From assembly GCA_035638775.1 (NCBI GenBank), contig DASQZJ010000023.1, positions 39,435-103,434 of the forward strand: a stretch of DNA of 64,000 nt. Direction: 5' to 3'. The notes under the pieces are model-generated. The model was not told where the DNA came from. It was given only the letters and a program-made list of their open reading frames with translations, and did no database searches. Made by a program: the position numbers and the translations under genes. This DNA is from DASQZJ01 sp035638775 (lineage in GTDB: Bacteria; Pseudomonadota; Gammaproteobacteria; UBA5335; SLRW01). Shown one piece after another: positions 58,041-64,000 of this stretch (position 1 is its first letter; each line of letters opens with the position of its first letter).

Positions 58041-60023
58041 ATGGAATCGTTGCACAGCACAATCCGGACGACCCTCGTGGTCGGCGGCCTGCTGGCGGGA
58101 ATCGCCGCCGGCTCTCCGGCCGCGTTCGCGCGGGCGAACACGGCTCCTGGCGGCACGCACCGCACGGCCACGCCGATCCGGCACGTGATCCTGGTCCTCG
58201 GCGAGAACCGCACCTTCGACAGCGTGTTCGGAACGTGGAAGCCGCCCACGGGCCAGCACGTCAAGAACCTGCTCTCGGAAGGCATCGTCCGGGCTGACGG
58301 CTCTCCCGGTCCCGAATTCGCCCGGGGCGCGCAGTGGCATGCGCGGGACACGGGGACGTACTCGATCCACCCGGAAAAGACGGCGCCCTACGACACCCTG
58401 GGCCCGATCACGACCACGGGTACGCCGTCGCAGGCTCCCTTCGCCACGGTGGCCGCCGCCCGGGCGGCGGAGCCCGGGTTGCCGGAGGATGCCTACACCC
58501 CGCTGACGGAGGGTGGCAGCGGCCTGCCCGCGGGTACCGCCATCGATCCCCGGTTCCCGTCGGATCTGCCTGACGGTCCCTTCGACCTGACCCGTTACGT
58601 GGGCTACCACGACTACACGGGCAGCCCGACTCACCGCTTCTTCCAGATGTGGCAGCAGGTCGACTGCAGCGTCGCCGTCGCGACCATCGCCAACCCCGGC
58701 GGCTGCCGCAACGACCTGTGGGCATGGGTCGAGGCGACCGTCGGCAACGGCAGCAACGGCCAGCCCCGGCCCGCCGACTACGCCGAGCCGGGACACCACC
58801 AGGGCCCGGTGGCGATGGGCTTCTACAACATGCACCGGGGCGACGCCGGGTATTTCGACAAGCTGGCCAGCGAATACGCCCTCGGCGACAACTTCCATCA
58901 ATCGGTGATGGGCGGCACGGGCGCCAACCACGCGGAGATCGGCTTCGGTACCGGGGTCTACTACACCAATGCCGACGGCCAGCCCGCCAAGCCGCCGCAG
59001 AACCAGATCGAGGATCCGAACGCCCAGCCGGGTACCAACAACTTCTACAAGCAGGACGGCTACAGCGGCGGCTCCTACGTCGAGTGTGCGGATCCGTCGC
59101 AGCCGGGCGTGGCCTCGATCCGGAACTACCTGAAGTCGCTGCCCTATCCCGTGTTCCGCAACGGCGACTGCCGTCCCGGGGCCTACTACCTGGTGAACAA
59201 CTACAATCCCGGCTACTACGGCACCGGTGCGCCGAGACCGCTGGGTCCGGATCAGTTCACCGTGCCGCCGACCACGCAACAGAACATCGGGCTGCTGCTG
59301 AGCCGCCACGGCATTTCCTGGCACTACTACGGCGAGGGCTGGAACGGCGGCAACGAGGGCACCAGGGAACGGTACTGCAACATCTGCGATCCGTTCCTGT
59401 ACTCGAAGCAGATCATGACCAACCCGAAGCTGCGTCGGAACCTGAAGGGCATCCGCGCCCTTTATTCCGACATCGACGACGGCTCGCTCCCTGCGGTGTC
59501 GATCGTAAAGCCGGACGGCTATCTGGACGGGCACCCGGCCTCGTCGAAGCTGGGCCTGTTCGAGGCGTTCTGCCGCAAGATCATCGAGCAGATCAAGGCC
59601 AGGCCGTCGCTGTGGGCGCACACGGCGATCGTGATTACCTTCGATGAGGGTGGCGGCTACTACGATTCGGGTTACATCCAGCCGATCGATTTCTTCGGTG
59701 ACGGTCCGCGCATCCCCCTTATCGTGGTCTCTCCGTACTCCCGGCACGTGGGCGTGGTGCATACCTACGGCGACCACGTGTCCTTCGACAAGTTCGTGGA
59801 GGCCAACTGGGGACTGGGGACGATCTCGGACTGGAGCCGCGACAACCTCCCGAACCCGGTGGCGAGCCCCCGGGATCCGTATGTTCCGCTCAACAGTCCG
59901 GCCATCGGCGACCTGATGGGCATGTTCCACTTCGGCAGGGACGAGCACCGCGCCGAACGCGACGGCTCCTTCCACGGCCGACGGCAGGCAGGGCACGGAG
60001 ACTCCGAAACGAATCGGAGCTGA
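58041..60023 (+). CDS. Secreted phosphoesterase (phospholipase C/AcpA family)
   Basis: A 660-residue exported enzyme of the phosphoesterase family that includes phospholipase C and acid phosphatase AcpA. A signal peptide (about residues 1-34, ending AFA) is followed by the first metal motif LGENRTFDSVFGTW (Glu-Asn pair near 54-55), later YNMHRGD and VMGGTGANHAEI, and the C-terminal metal motif VITFDEGGGYYD (about 532-543) and YGDHVSFDKFVEANWG. It probably hydrolyses phosphate esters or phospholipids in the periplasm or medium. ACAGGAGGAAGCCCC precedes the ATG. A strong terminator follows. Confidence 0.85.
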   Translation: MESLHSTIRTTLVVGGLLAGIAAGSPAAFARANTAPGGTHRTATPIRHVILVLGENRTFDSVFGTWKPPTGQHVKNLLSEGIVRADGSPGPEFARGAQWHARDTGTYSIHPEKTAPYDTLGPITTTGTPSQAPFATVAAARAAEPGLPEDAYTPLTEGGSGLPAGTAIDPRFPSDLPDGPFDLTRYVGYHDYTGSPTHRFFQMWQQVDCSVAVATIANPGGCRNDLWAWVEATVGNGSNGQPRPADYAEPGHHQGPVAMGFYNMHRGDAGYFDKLASEYALGDNFHQSVMGGTGANHAEIGFGTGVYYTNADGQPAKPPQNQIEDPNAQPGTNNFYKQDGYSGGSYVECADPSQPGVASIRNYLKSLPYPVFRNGDCRPGAYYLVNNYNPGYYGTGAPRPLGPDQFTVPPTTQQNIGLLLSRHGISWHYYGEGWNGGNEGTRERYCNICDPFLYSKQIMTNPKLRRNLKGIRALYSDIDDGSLPAVSIVKPDGYLDGHPASSKLGLFEAFCRKIIEQIKARPSLWAHTAIVITFDEGGGYYDSGYIQPIDFFGDGPRIPLIVVSPYSRHVGVVHTYGDHVSFDKFVEANWGLGTISDWSRDNLPNPVASPRDPYVPLNSPAIGDLMGMFHFGRDEHRAERDGSFHGRRQAGHGDSETNRS

Positions 60024-60054
60024 AAACGAGACCAACCGATACTCCGGCGATTCG

Positions 60055-60080
60055 GGGGCGGCATGGGCCGCCCCTTTTTT
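60055..60080 (+). terminator. Intrinsic terminator after the phosphoesterase gene
   Basis: GGGGCGGC (60055-60062), loop ATGG, GCCGCCCC (60067-60074), then six T residues: a textbook Rho-independent terminator. Confidence 0.9.
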
Positions 60081-60130
60081 CCAACCCGGGCACCTTCGCG
60101 GAGGCGCGGCTGGTCGCGCACGGGTGAGGC

Positions 60131-60172
60131 TTGACGGGCATCAACGCGCTCCGCGCCTTCCCGGACTAGCCT
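60131..60172 (+). promoter_or_regulatory. FNR/DNR-type promoter of the N-ATPase operon
   Basis: TTGACGGGCATCAA (60131-60144) is a Crp/Fnr-type box (TTGAC-N4-ATCAA). After exactly 22 bp comes TAGCCT (60167-60172), in the same position as the -10 of nirK. The rest of the 60081-60293 stretch holds nothing else recognisable. Confidence 0.6.
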
Positions 60173-60293
60173 GCATCCAACCGGGGGGATGTGATCGTCC
60201 GCCGACGGCCGTTGCCGTCTCCGCCTGCCCCTGCGGTGTGACATGCACGCCGGGCCGCCGCGGCACGGCGACCGGCCTCCCGGAGGGCTCGCG

Positions 60294-61709
60294 GTGGTCA
60301 GTGCCGATCCCGATGCGCAGAGAGCTGGCCGGCCTGGAACGGGCCAGCGGCCGATCGGACATATCGCCGAGGTCCACGGCCCGGTGATCGTGGCCGCGTG
60401 CGAGCCGCTGCCGCCGCTCGGGCAGGCGCTGACGGCCAGGGTCGGCACCGAAACCTGCGTATTCGAGGTGCTCCAGCACCTCGATCGTCGGCACGTGCGC
60501 GCGATCGCGCTGCACCGCACGGCCGGCCTGACCCGCGGGACACCCCTTGCCGACACCGGTGCGCCCCTGCACGTGCCCGTTTCCCGGGAATTCCTCGGTC
60601 GCGTCGTGGACGTGTTCGGCCGGCCCCTCGACGGCAGGCCGCCGCCGGCGGCGGTGGCCTGGCGCAACATCCACGGCCGGCCGGCCCCCCTCGGCGACAC
60701 GGTGCCGGTGGGCGAGATCCTGGAGACGGGCATCAAGGTCGTGGACCTCCTCTGTCCCTTCTTCCGCGGCGGCAAGACCGGCCTGTTCGGGGGCGCCGGC
60801 GTGGGCAAGACGGTGCTCATCATGGAGTACATGCACGCGATCACCGCGCGATACAAGGGCGTGTCGGTGTTCGCGGGCGTGGGCGAGCGCATCCGGGAGG
60901 GCCACGAGCTGTGGCACGATCTTGCCGGCACCGGGGTGCTGGAACGCGCGCTGCTGGTCTTCGGCGAGATGGACGAGTCGCCCGGCGTGCGCTTTCGGGT
61001 GGCGCTGGCGGCGCTCACCTGCGCCGAGTACCTGCGTGACGAGCTGCGCGGCGAGGTGCTGTTCGTGATCGACAACGTGTTCCGCTTCGTCCAGGCCGGC
61101 AGCGAGATCTCGAGCCTGCTGGGACGGATGCCGGCCACGGTGGGGTACCAGCCGACCCTCGGCAGCGAGGTGGCCGAGCTGGAAGACCGGGTCACGTCGA
61201 CGGTCGCCGGCGCCATCACCGCGGTGCAGGCGATCTACGTGCCCGCGGACGACATGACCGATCCGGCCGTGACTGCCGTGGTGGGCCACCTGGACACGAG
61301 CATCGTGCTCTCCCGCGCGCAGGCGGGGCGGGGCATCTACCCCGCGGTCGATCCGCTGCTCTCCAGCAGCCGGTTGATGGATCACCACACGGTGGGCGAG
61401 CGCCACTACCGCATCGCGGGTGGCGTGCGCGAGCATCTCGCCCGGCTGCACGAGCTGGAGGACATCATCGCGATGCTGGGACTGGAGGAACTCTCGGCCG
61501 AGGACCGGCGCATCGTGCTGCGGGCGCGCCGGCTGCAGCGTTATCTCACCCAGCCGTTTCACGTCACCGCCGAGCACACGGGCATCGCCGGGGTGTCGGT
61601 GCCGCTGGCCACTGCCCTGGACGACTGCGAGCGCTTCCTGGCGGGAGACTACGACGATACGCCCGAGGAGCGCTGCTACATGCTCGGCGCGATGGAGGAG
61701 GCGGGATGA
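60294..61709 (+). CDS. atpD: N-ATPase beta subunit
   Basis: The catalytic beta subunit of a rotary ATPase. The P-loop is GGAGVGKT (about residues 175-182), followed by the G-E-R segment AGVGERIREGHELWHDL, the catalytic region FVIDNVFRFVQAGSEISSLLGRMPATVGYQPTLG and YVPADDMTDPA. It belongs to the N-type operon because atpC follows immediately and then atpQ, atpB, atpE and atpF. I prefer GTG 60294 behind CGGAGGG; an in-frame ATG at 60243 would add 17 residues but has no ribosome site. Overlaps atpC by ATGA. Expected product length 471. Confidence 0.9.
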   Translation: MVSADPDAQRAGRPGTGQRPIGHIAEVHGPVIVAACEPLPPLGQALTARVGTETCVFEVLQHLDRRHVRAIALHRTAGLTRGTPLADTGAPLHVPVSREFLGRVVDVFGRPLDGRPPPAAVAWRNIHGRPAPLGDTVPVGEILETGIKVVDLLCPFFRGGKTGLFGGAGVGKTVLIMEYMHAITARYKGVSVFAGVGERIREGHELWHDLAGTGVLERALLVFGEMDESPGVRFRVALAALTCAEYLRDELRGEVLFVIDNVFRFVQAGSEISSLLGRMPATVGYQPTLGSEVAELEDRVTSTVAGAITAVQAIYVPADDMTDPAVTAVVGHLDTSIVLSRAQAGRGIYPAVDPLLSSSRLMDHHTVGERHYRIAGGVREHLARLHELEDIIAMLGLEELSAEDRRIVLRARRLQRYLTQPFHVTAEHTGIAGVSVPLATALDDCERFLAGDYDDTPEERCYMLGAMEEAG

Positions 61710-62116
61710 GCGGCTTCCGCCTGGAGCTGAACGGCGCCACGGAGCGGCGCGTGTTCGAGGACGTGGAATCCTTCGTCGGCGAGGACGGCAGCGGCAGCTT
61801 CGGCGTCCTCCCGGGCCATGAGCGCTTGATCACGCCGCTGGTCTTCGGACTGGCGAGCTTCCGTCCGTCCGCGGGCGACTGGCAGTACCTCGCGACCACG
61901 GGCGGAACCCTGTACTTCGCCGACGGTGTGCTGCGCATCGCGACCCGGCGCTTCCTCGTGGAGCCCGACTATGCCGCGGTGAGCGCGGCGCTGGAGCGGC
62001 AGCTCGCGGCCGAGGAAGCCGAGATGCACCGGGTACGCGACAGCCTGCACCGGCTCGAGGAAGGCATGTACCGCCGGCTCGAGTGGCTGCAGCGCGGCCG
62101 GGAGGGCCGACCGTGA
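61706..62116 (+). CDS. atpC: N-ATPase epsilon subunit
   Basis: A 136-residue epsilon subunit: an N-terminal beta-sandwich (FRLELNGATERRVFEDVESFVGEDGSGSFGVLPGHERLITPL, with the F-G-V-L-P-G-H signature near residues 32-38) and a C-terminal helical hairpin (LAAEEAEMHRVRDSLHRLEEGMYRRLEWLQ). It couples rotation of the central stalk to catalysis. ATGA overlap with atpD upstream and GTGA overlap with atpQ downstream show tight co-translation. Confidence 0.9.
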   Translation: MSGFRLELNGATERRVFEDVESFVGEDGSGSFGVLPGHERLITPLVFGLASFRPSAGDWQYLATTGGTLYFADGVLRIATRRFLVEPDYAAVSAALERQLAAEEAEMHRVRDSLHRLEEGMYRRLEWLQRGREGRP

Positions 62117-62391
62117 AGCCGGACACCGACCTGGAGCGGCGGCTGCGCGAGCAGAGCGAGCGCAAGCGGCGTGCGGAACGGGAGCGCCGGTCTCTGCTGG
62201 CGCAGACGACCTACCTGGGCTCCCTGGGCCTGGTGTTCGTGCTCCCGCTGGTGGGTGGCGCCTACCTGGGCCGGTGGCTCGACACCCTGGCGCCGGGCTA
62301 TTCGGTCCGCTGGACCGTCGGATTCCTGCTGCTGGGCCTGGTGGTCGGCGGCATGAACGTGTACCTGCTGATGCGGAGGGACGCGCCGTGA
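62113..62391 (+). CDS. atpQ: N-ATPase AtpQ (AtpI/AtpZ-like) membrane protein
   Basis: A 92-residue protein with a charged N-terminal helix (LERRLREQSERKRRAERER) and a two-helix membrane hairpin. Segments GAYLGRWLD and GFLLLGLVVGGMNVYLLMRR match the AtpI/AtpZ (ATPase_gene1) pattern, so this is the AtpQ of N-type operons, thought to assist c-ring assembly or cation handling. It starts at GTG overlapping the atpC stop. The AtpR gene that usually follows is absent; atpB overlaps the atpQ stop directly. Confidence 0.82.
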   Translation: MKPDTDLERRLREQSERKRRAERERRSLLAQTTYLGSLGLVFVLPLVGGAYLGRWLDTLAPGYSVRWTVGFLLLGLVVGGMNVYLLMRRDAP

Positions 62392-63077
62392 GCGGCGCCG
62401 GCGGGCTGATGCAGCGCTGGTGGATCCACCTCGGGCCGCTGGCGGTGAGCGAGACGGTGGTGATCACCTGGGCGCTGATGCTGGCGCTGTGCCTGGTGGC
62501 CTGGCTGCTGGCCCGGCGGCCTCGTACCGACCCCGGGCCGCTGCAGGCGGCGACCGAGGGCGTCTACGGTGCCGTGCGCCAGGCGGTGACCGACGTGCTG
62601 CCCGACTACGCCGACCGGGTGCTGCCGTTCGTCGGCACGTTGTGGATCTTCCTGGTGGTGGCGAACCTGATCGGGATCGTGCCGGGGCTGGAGTCCCCGA
62701 CCAGCGACATGGCGACCCCGGCGGCGCTGGCGGTGCTGGTGTTCGCCTCGGTGCACTGGTTCGGCATCCGCACCCAGGGCCTGCGGCGCTACCTGGCGCA
62801 CTACCTGGAGCCGAACCCCCTGCTGCTGCCGTTCAACGTGATCGGCGAGATCACCCGCAGCGTGGCGCTGACGTTCCGCCTGTTCGGCAACATGATGAGC
62901 CTGAGCCTGACCGCGCTGCTGGTGCTGATGGTGGCCGGGTTCCTGGCACCGATCCCGATTCTCATGCTGCATATCGTCGAGGCGCTGGTGCAGGCCTATA
63001 TCTTCGGGATGCTCGCGCTGATCTACATCGCCGGCGGCATCCAGGCACAGGAGTCCCGCGGCCGGGACGAGGAGTAG
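62388..63077 (+). CDS. atpB: N-ATPase a subunit
   Basis: A 229-residue integral membrane subunit with five to six helices. VLPFVGTLWIFLVVANLIGIVPGLESPT is the conserved mid-region, and VALTFRLFGNMMS (about residues 158-170) contains the essential Arg that faces the c-ring carboxylate. HIVEALVQAYIFGMLALIYI is the last helix. It forms the ion half-channels. The GTG at 62388 overlaps the atpQ stop (GTGA); an ATG at 62409 (MQRWW) is an alternative start. Confidence 0.9.
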   Translation: MSGAGGLMQRWWIHLGPLAVSETVVITWALMLALCLVAWLLARRPRTDPGPLQAATEGVYGAVRQAVTDVLPDYADRVLPFVGTLWIFLVVANLIGIVPGLESPTSDMATPAALAVLVFASVHWFGIRTQGLRRYLAHYLEPNPLLLPFNVIGEITRSVALTFRLFGNMMSLSLTALLVLMVAGFLAPIPILMLHIVEALVQAYIFGMLALIYIAGGIQAQESRGRDEE

Positions 63078-63080
63078 ACA

Positions 63081-63347
63081 ATGCCCGACATCAACTGGAT
63101 CGTCCTGGTTTCCACGGTGGTGGCGGTGCTCGGCATCGCGCTGGCGGTGATGCTGCCGGCGGTGGCCATGGGTCGCTCGATCGCGACGGCCCTGGACGCC
63201 CTGGCCCGGCAGCCGGAGGCGGAGCGGTCGATCACGCGCACGCTGTTCATCGGGCTCGCCATGGTCGAGTCCCTGGCCATCTACGCCCTGGTCGTGGTGC
63301 TGATCGTGCTGTTTCGCAACCCGCTGCTCGCGCTGGTGGGGCACTGA
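63081..63347 (+). CDS. atpE: N-ATPase c subunit (rotor ring)
   Basis: An 88-residue helical hairpin with the polar loop A-R-Q-P-E (residues 42-46) and the ion-binding Glu63 in IGLAMVESLAIYAL. Aligned without gaps to the sodium-type c subunit of Ilyobacter, Glu63, Ser64 and Tyr68 are conserved. The helix-1 Gln is Met30 and the Thr after the Glu-Ser pair is Leu65. The sodium site therefore looks incomplete and proton use is more likely. Starts 3 bp after atpB. Confidence 0.9.
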   Translation: MPDINWIVLVSTVVAVLGIALAVMLPAVAMGRSIATALDALARQPEAERSITRTLFIGLAMVESLAIYALVVVLIVLFRNPLLALVGH

Positions 63348-63377
63348 GCCGGGTACCGGGAAGACGGGGACGCCGAG

Positions 63378-64000
63378 ATGGAGTTCGACTGGACGACCTT
63401 CCTGCTGGAGATGGTCAATTTCCTGATCCTGGTCTGGCTGCTCAAGCGCTTCTTCTATCGCCCGGTGCGCGCCGCGATCGAGTCCCGCCGGGTTGCGATC
63501 CACAAGACGCTGGACGAGGCCCGGCAGGTGCACGCGGAAGCGGATGCGCTCAAGCAGCAGTACGAAGGGCGCCTGCGGTCCTGGGCGGAGGCACGGCGCA
63601 AGGCGATGGAGCAGCTCGCGGCCGAGGTGGAGGCGGAGCGGGGGAAGCGCCTGGCGGCGCTGCAGCAGGAGCTGGCCCGGGAGCGCGAGAAGGCCGGCGT
63701 GCTCGCGGCACGCGAGCGGGAGAAGCTGGAGCGCCAGGTGACCGACGCCGCGCTGGCGCGCGCCGGCCGCTTCCTGGACCGCCTGCTCGGTGCGGTCGCG
63801 GGTCCAGAGCTGGAGCAACGCCTGCTGGACCTGTTCGTGCAGCAGCTGTCCGGGATGGCCGCCGGGGACCGGCAGGCGCTGCAGGATGCCTGGCGCGACC
63901 CGGCCGCCCGGCCCATGCTGACCACGGCCTTCGCGGTCTCGGGGGAGCGGCGCGAGGCCGTCGAGTCGGCGCTTCACGACCTGCTGGGAGAGGCCCCCTC
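63378..64000 (+). CDS. atpF: N-ATPase b subunit, cut by window end
   Basis: The first 207 residues of the peripheral-stalk b subunit. One membrane helix (TTFLLEMVNFLILVWLLKRFFY) is followed by a long charged helix (EARQVHAEADALKQQYEGRLRSWAEARRKAMEQLAAEVEAERGK). From about residue 130 the sequence changes to a delta-like helical region (RLLGAVAGPELEQRLLDLFVQQLSGM). N-type operons usually lack a separate delta gene and carry a longer b subunit, which this fits. The gene runs off the window; alpha and gamma genes are expected next. Confidence 0.88.
   Translation, partial: MEFDWTTFLLEMVNFLILVWLLKRFFYRPVRAAIESRRVAIHKTLDEARQVHAEADALKQQYEGRLRSWAEARRKAMEQLAAEVEAERGKRLAALQQELAREREKAGVLAAREREKLERQVTDAALARAGRFLDRLLGAVAGPELEQRLLDLFVQQLSGMAAGDRQALQDAWRDPAARPMLTTAFAVSGERREAVESALHDLLGEAP

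Noticed and set aside
1..64000. CRISPR array, tRNA/rRNA, insertion sequence, prophage, integrase or attachment site
   Set aside because: No regularly spaced repeats, no cloverleaf or rRNA-like sequence, and no transposase, recombinase or phage gene could be seen on either strand.

Overview
The window is 64 kb of very GC-rich (about 70% by eye) proteobacterial chromosome. OmpW, YceH, a LpxH-like phosphoesterase, GtrA and an N-type ATPase point to a Gram-negative bacterium, most likely a gamma- (or beta-) proteobacterium; I cannot name the genus. Genes are tightly packed with many ATGA/GTGA stop-start overlaps. I see no tRNA, rRNA, CRISPR, insertion sequence or prophage.

Region 1 (1-36.2 kb) is a large catabolic island. 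It opens with the 3' end of a LeuC-type dehydratase and a VOC protein. A sigma54 enhancer-binding activator with a PrpR-type sensor domain follows (3105-5114, minus). Around it are at least five convincing and one degenerate -24/-12 promoters (2783, 5486, 11169, 13834, 16522, 21704). Several have GTTnC-N6-GnAAC inverted repeats 84-130 bp upstream, so this looks like one local sigma54 regulon. The genes encode a DUF1329 envelope protein, isochorismatase-fold hydrolases, two atypical amidohydrolases, a PaaD-like protein, an acetoacetate-decarboxylase-like protein, CoA ligase plus nitrilase, an FAD-linked oxidase, an alpha/beta-hydrolase-fold protein, a methyltransferase, two old-yellow-enzyme/dienoyl-CoA-reductase paralogues, an SDR, a family III CoA transferase, an HMG-CoA-lyase-like enzyme, and a YCF48/MMPL-RND/DUF1302 envelope module. 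The island ends with a hydantoinase A/B, carbamoyl-hydrolase-like and RidA block and a molybdopterin oxidoreductase. My inference is uptake or export of a hydrophobic compound, its activation to a CoA ester, reduction and retro-aldol cleavage, with added capacity for C-N bond hydrolysis. The substrate is unknown.

Region 2 (36.2-55.6 kb) is more ordinary. It has a minus-strand envelope-lipid group (GT4 glycosyltransferase, LpxH-like phosphoesterase, GtrA), three further ANL-family CoA ligases including an acetoacetyl-CoA synthetase, an AraC regulator, an aldehyde dehydrogenase, a beta-carbonic anhydrase, a 41-aa membrane microprotein, OmpW, YceH, a small beta-barrel, an acyl-CoA dehydrogenase, an unknown internally duplicated protein and two SDRs.

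Region 3 (55.6-64 kb) carries a NirK/AniA-type copper nitrite reductase, a 3-hydroxyacyl-CoA dehydrogenase, a secreted phosphoesterase and the first six genes of an N-ATPase operon (atpD-C-Q-B-E-F; atpR absent; the window ends inside atpF). FNR/DNR-type boxes precede nirK, the atp operon and ompW. In all three the box sits exactly 22 bp from a -10-like hexamer, which suggests shared anaerobic or NO-responsive control.
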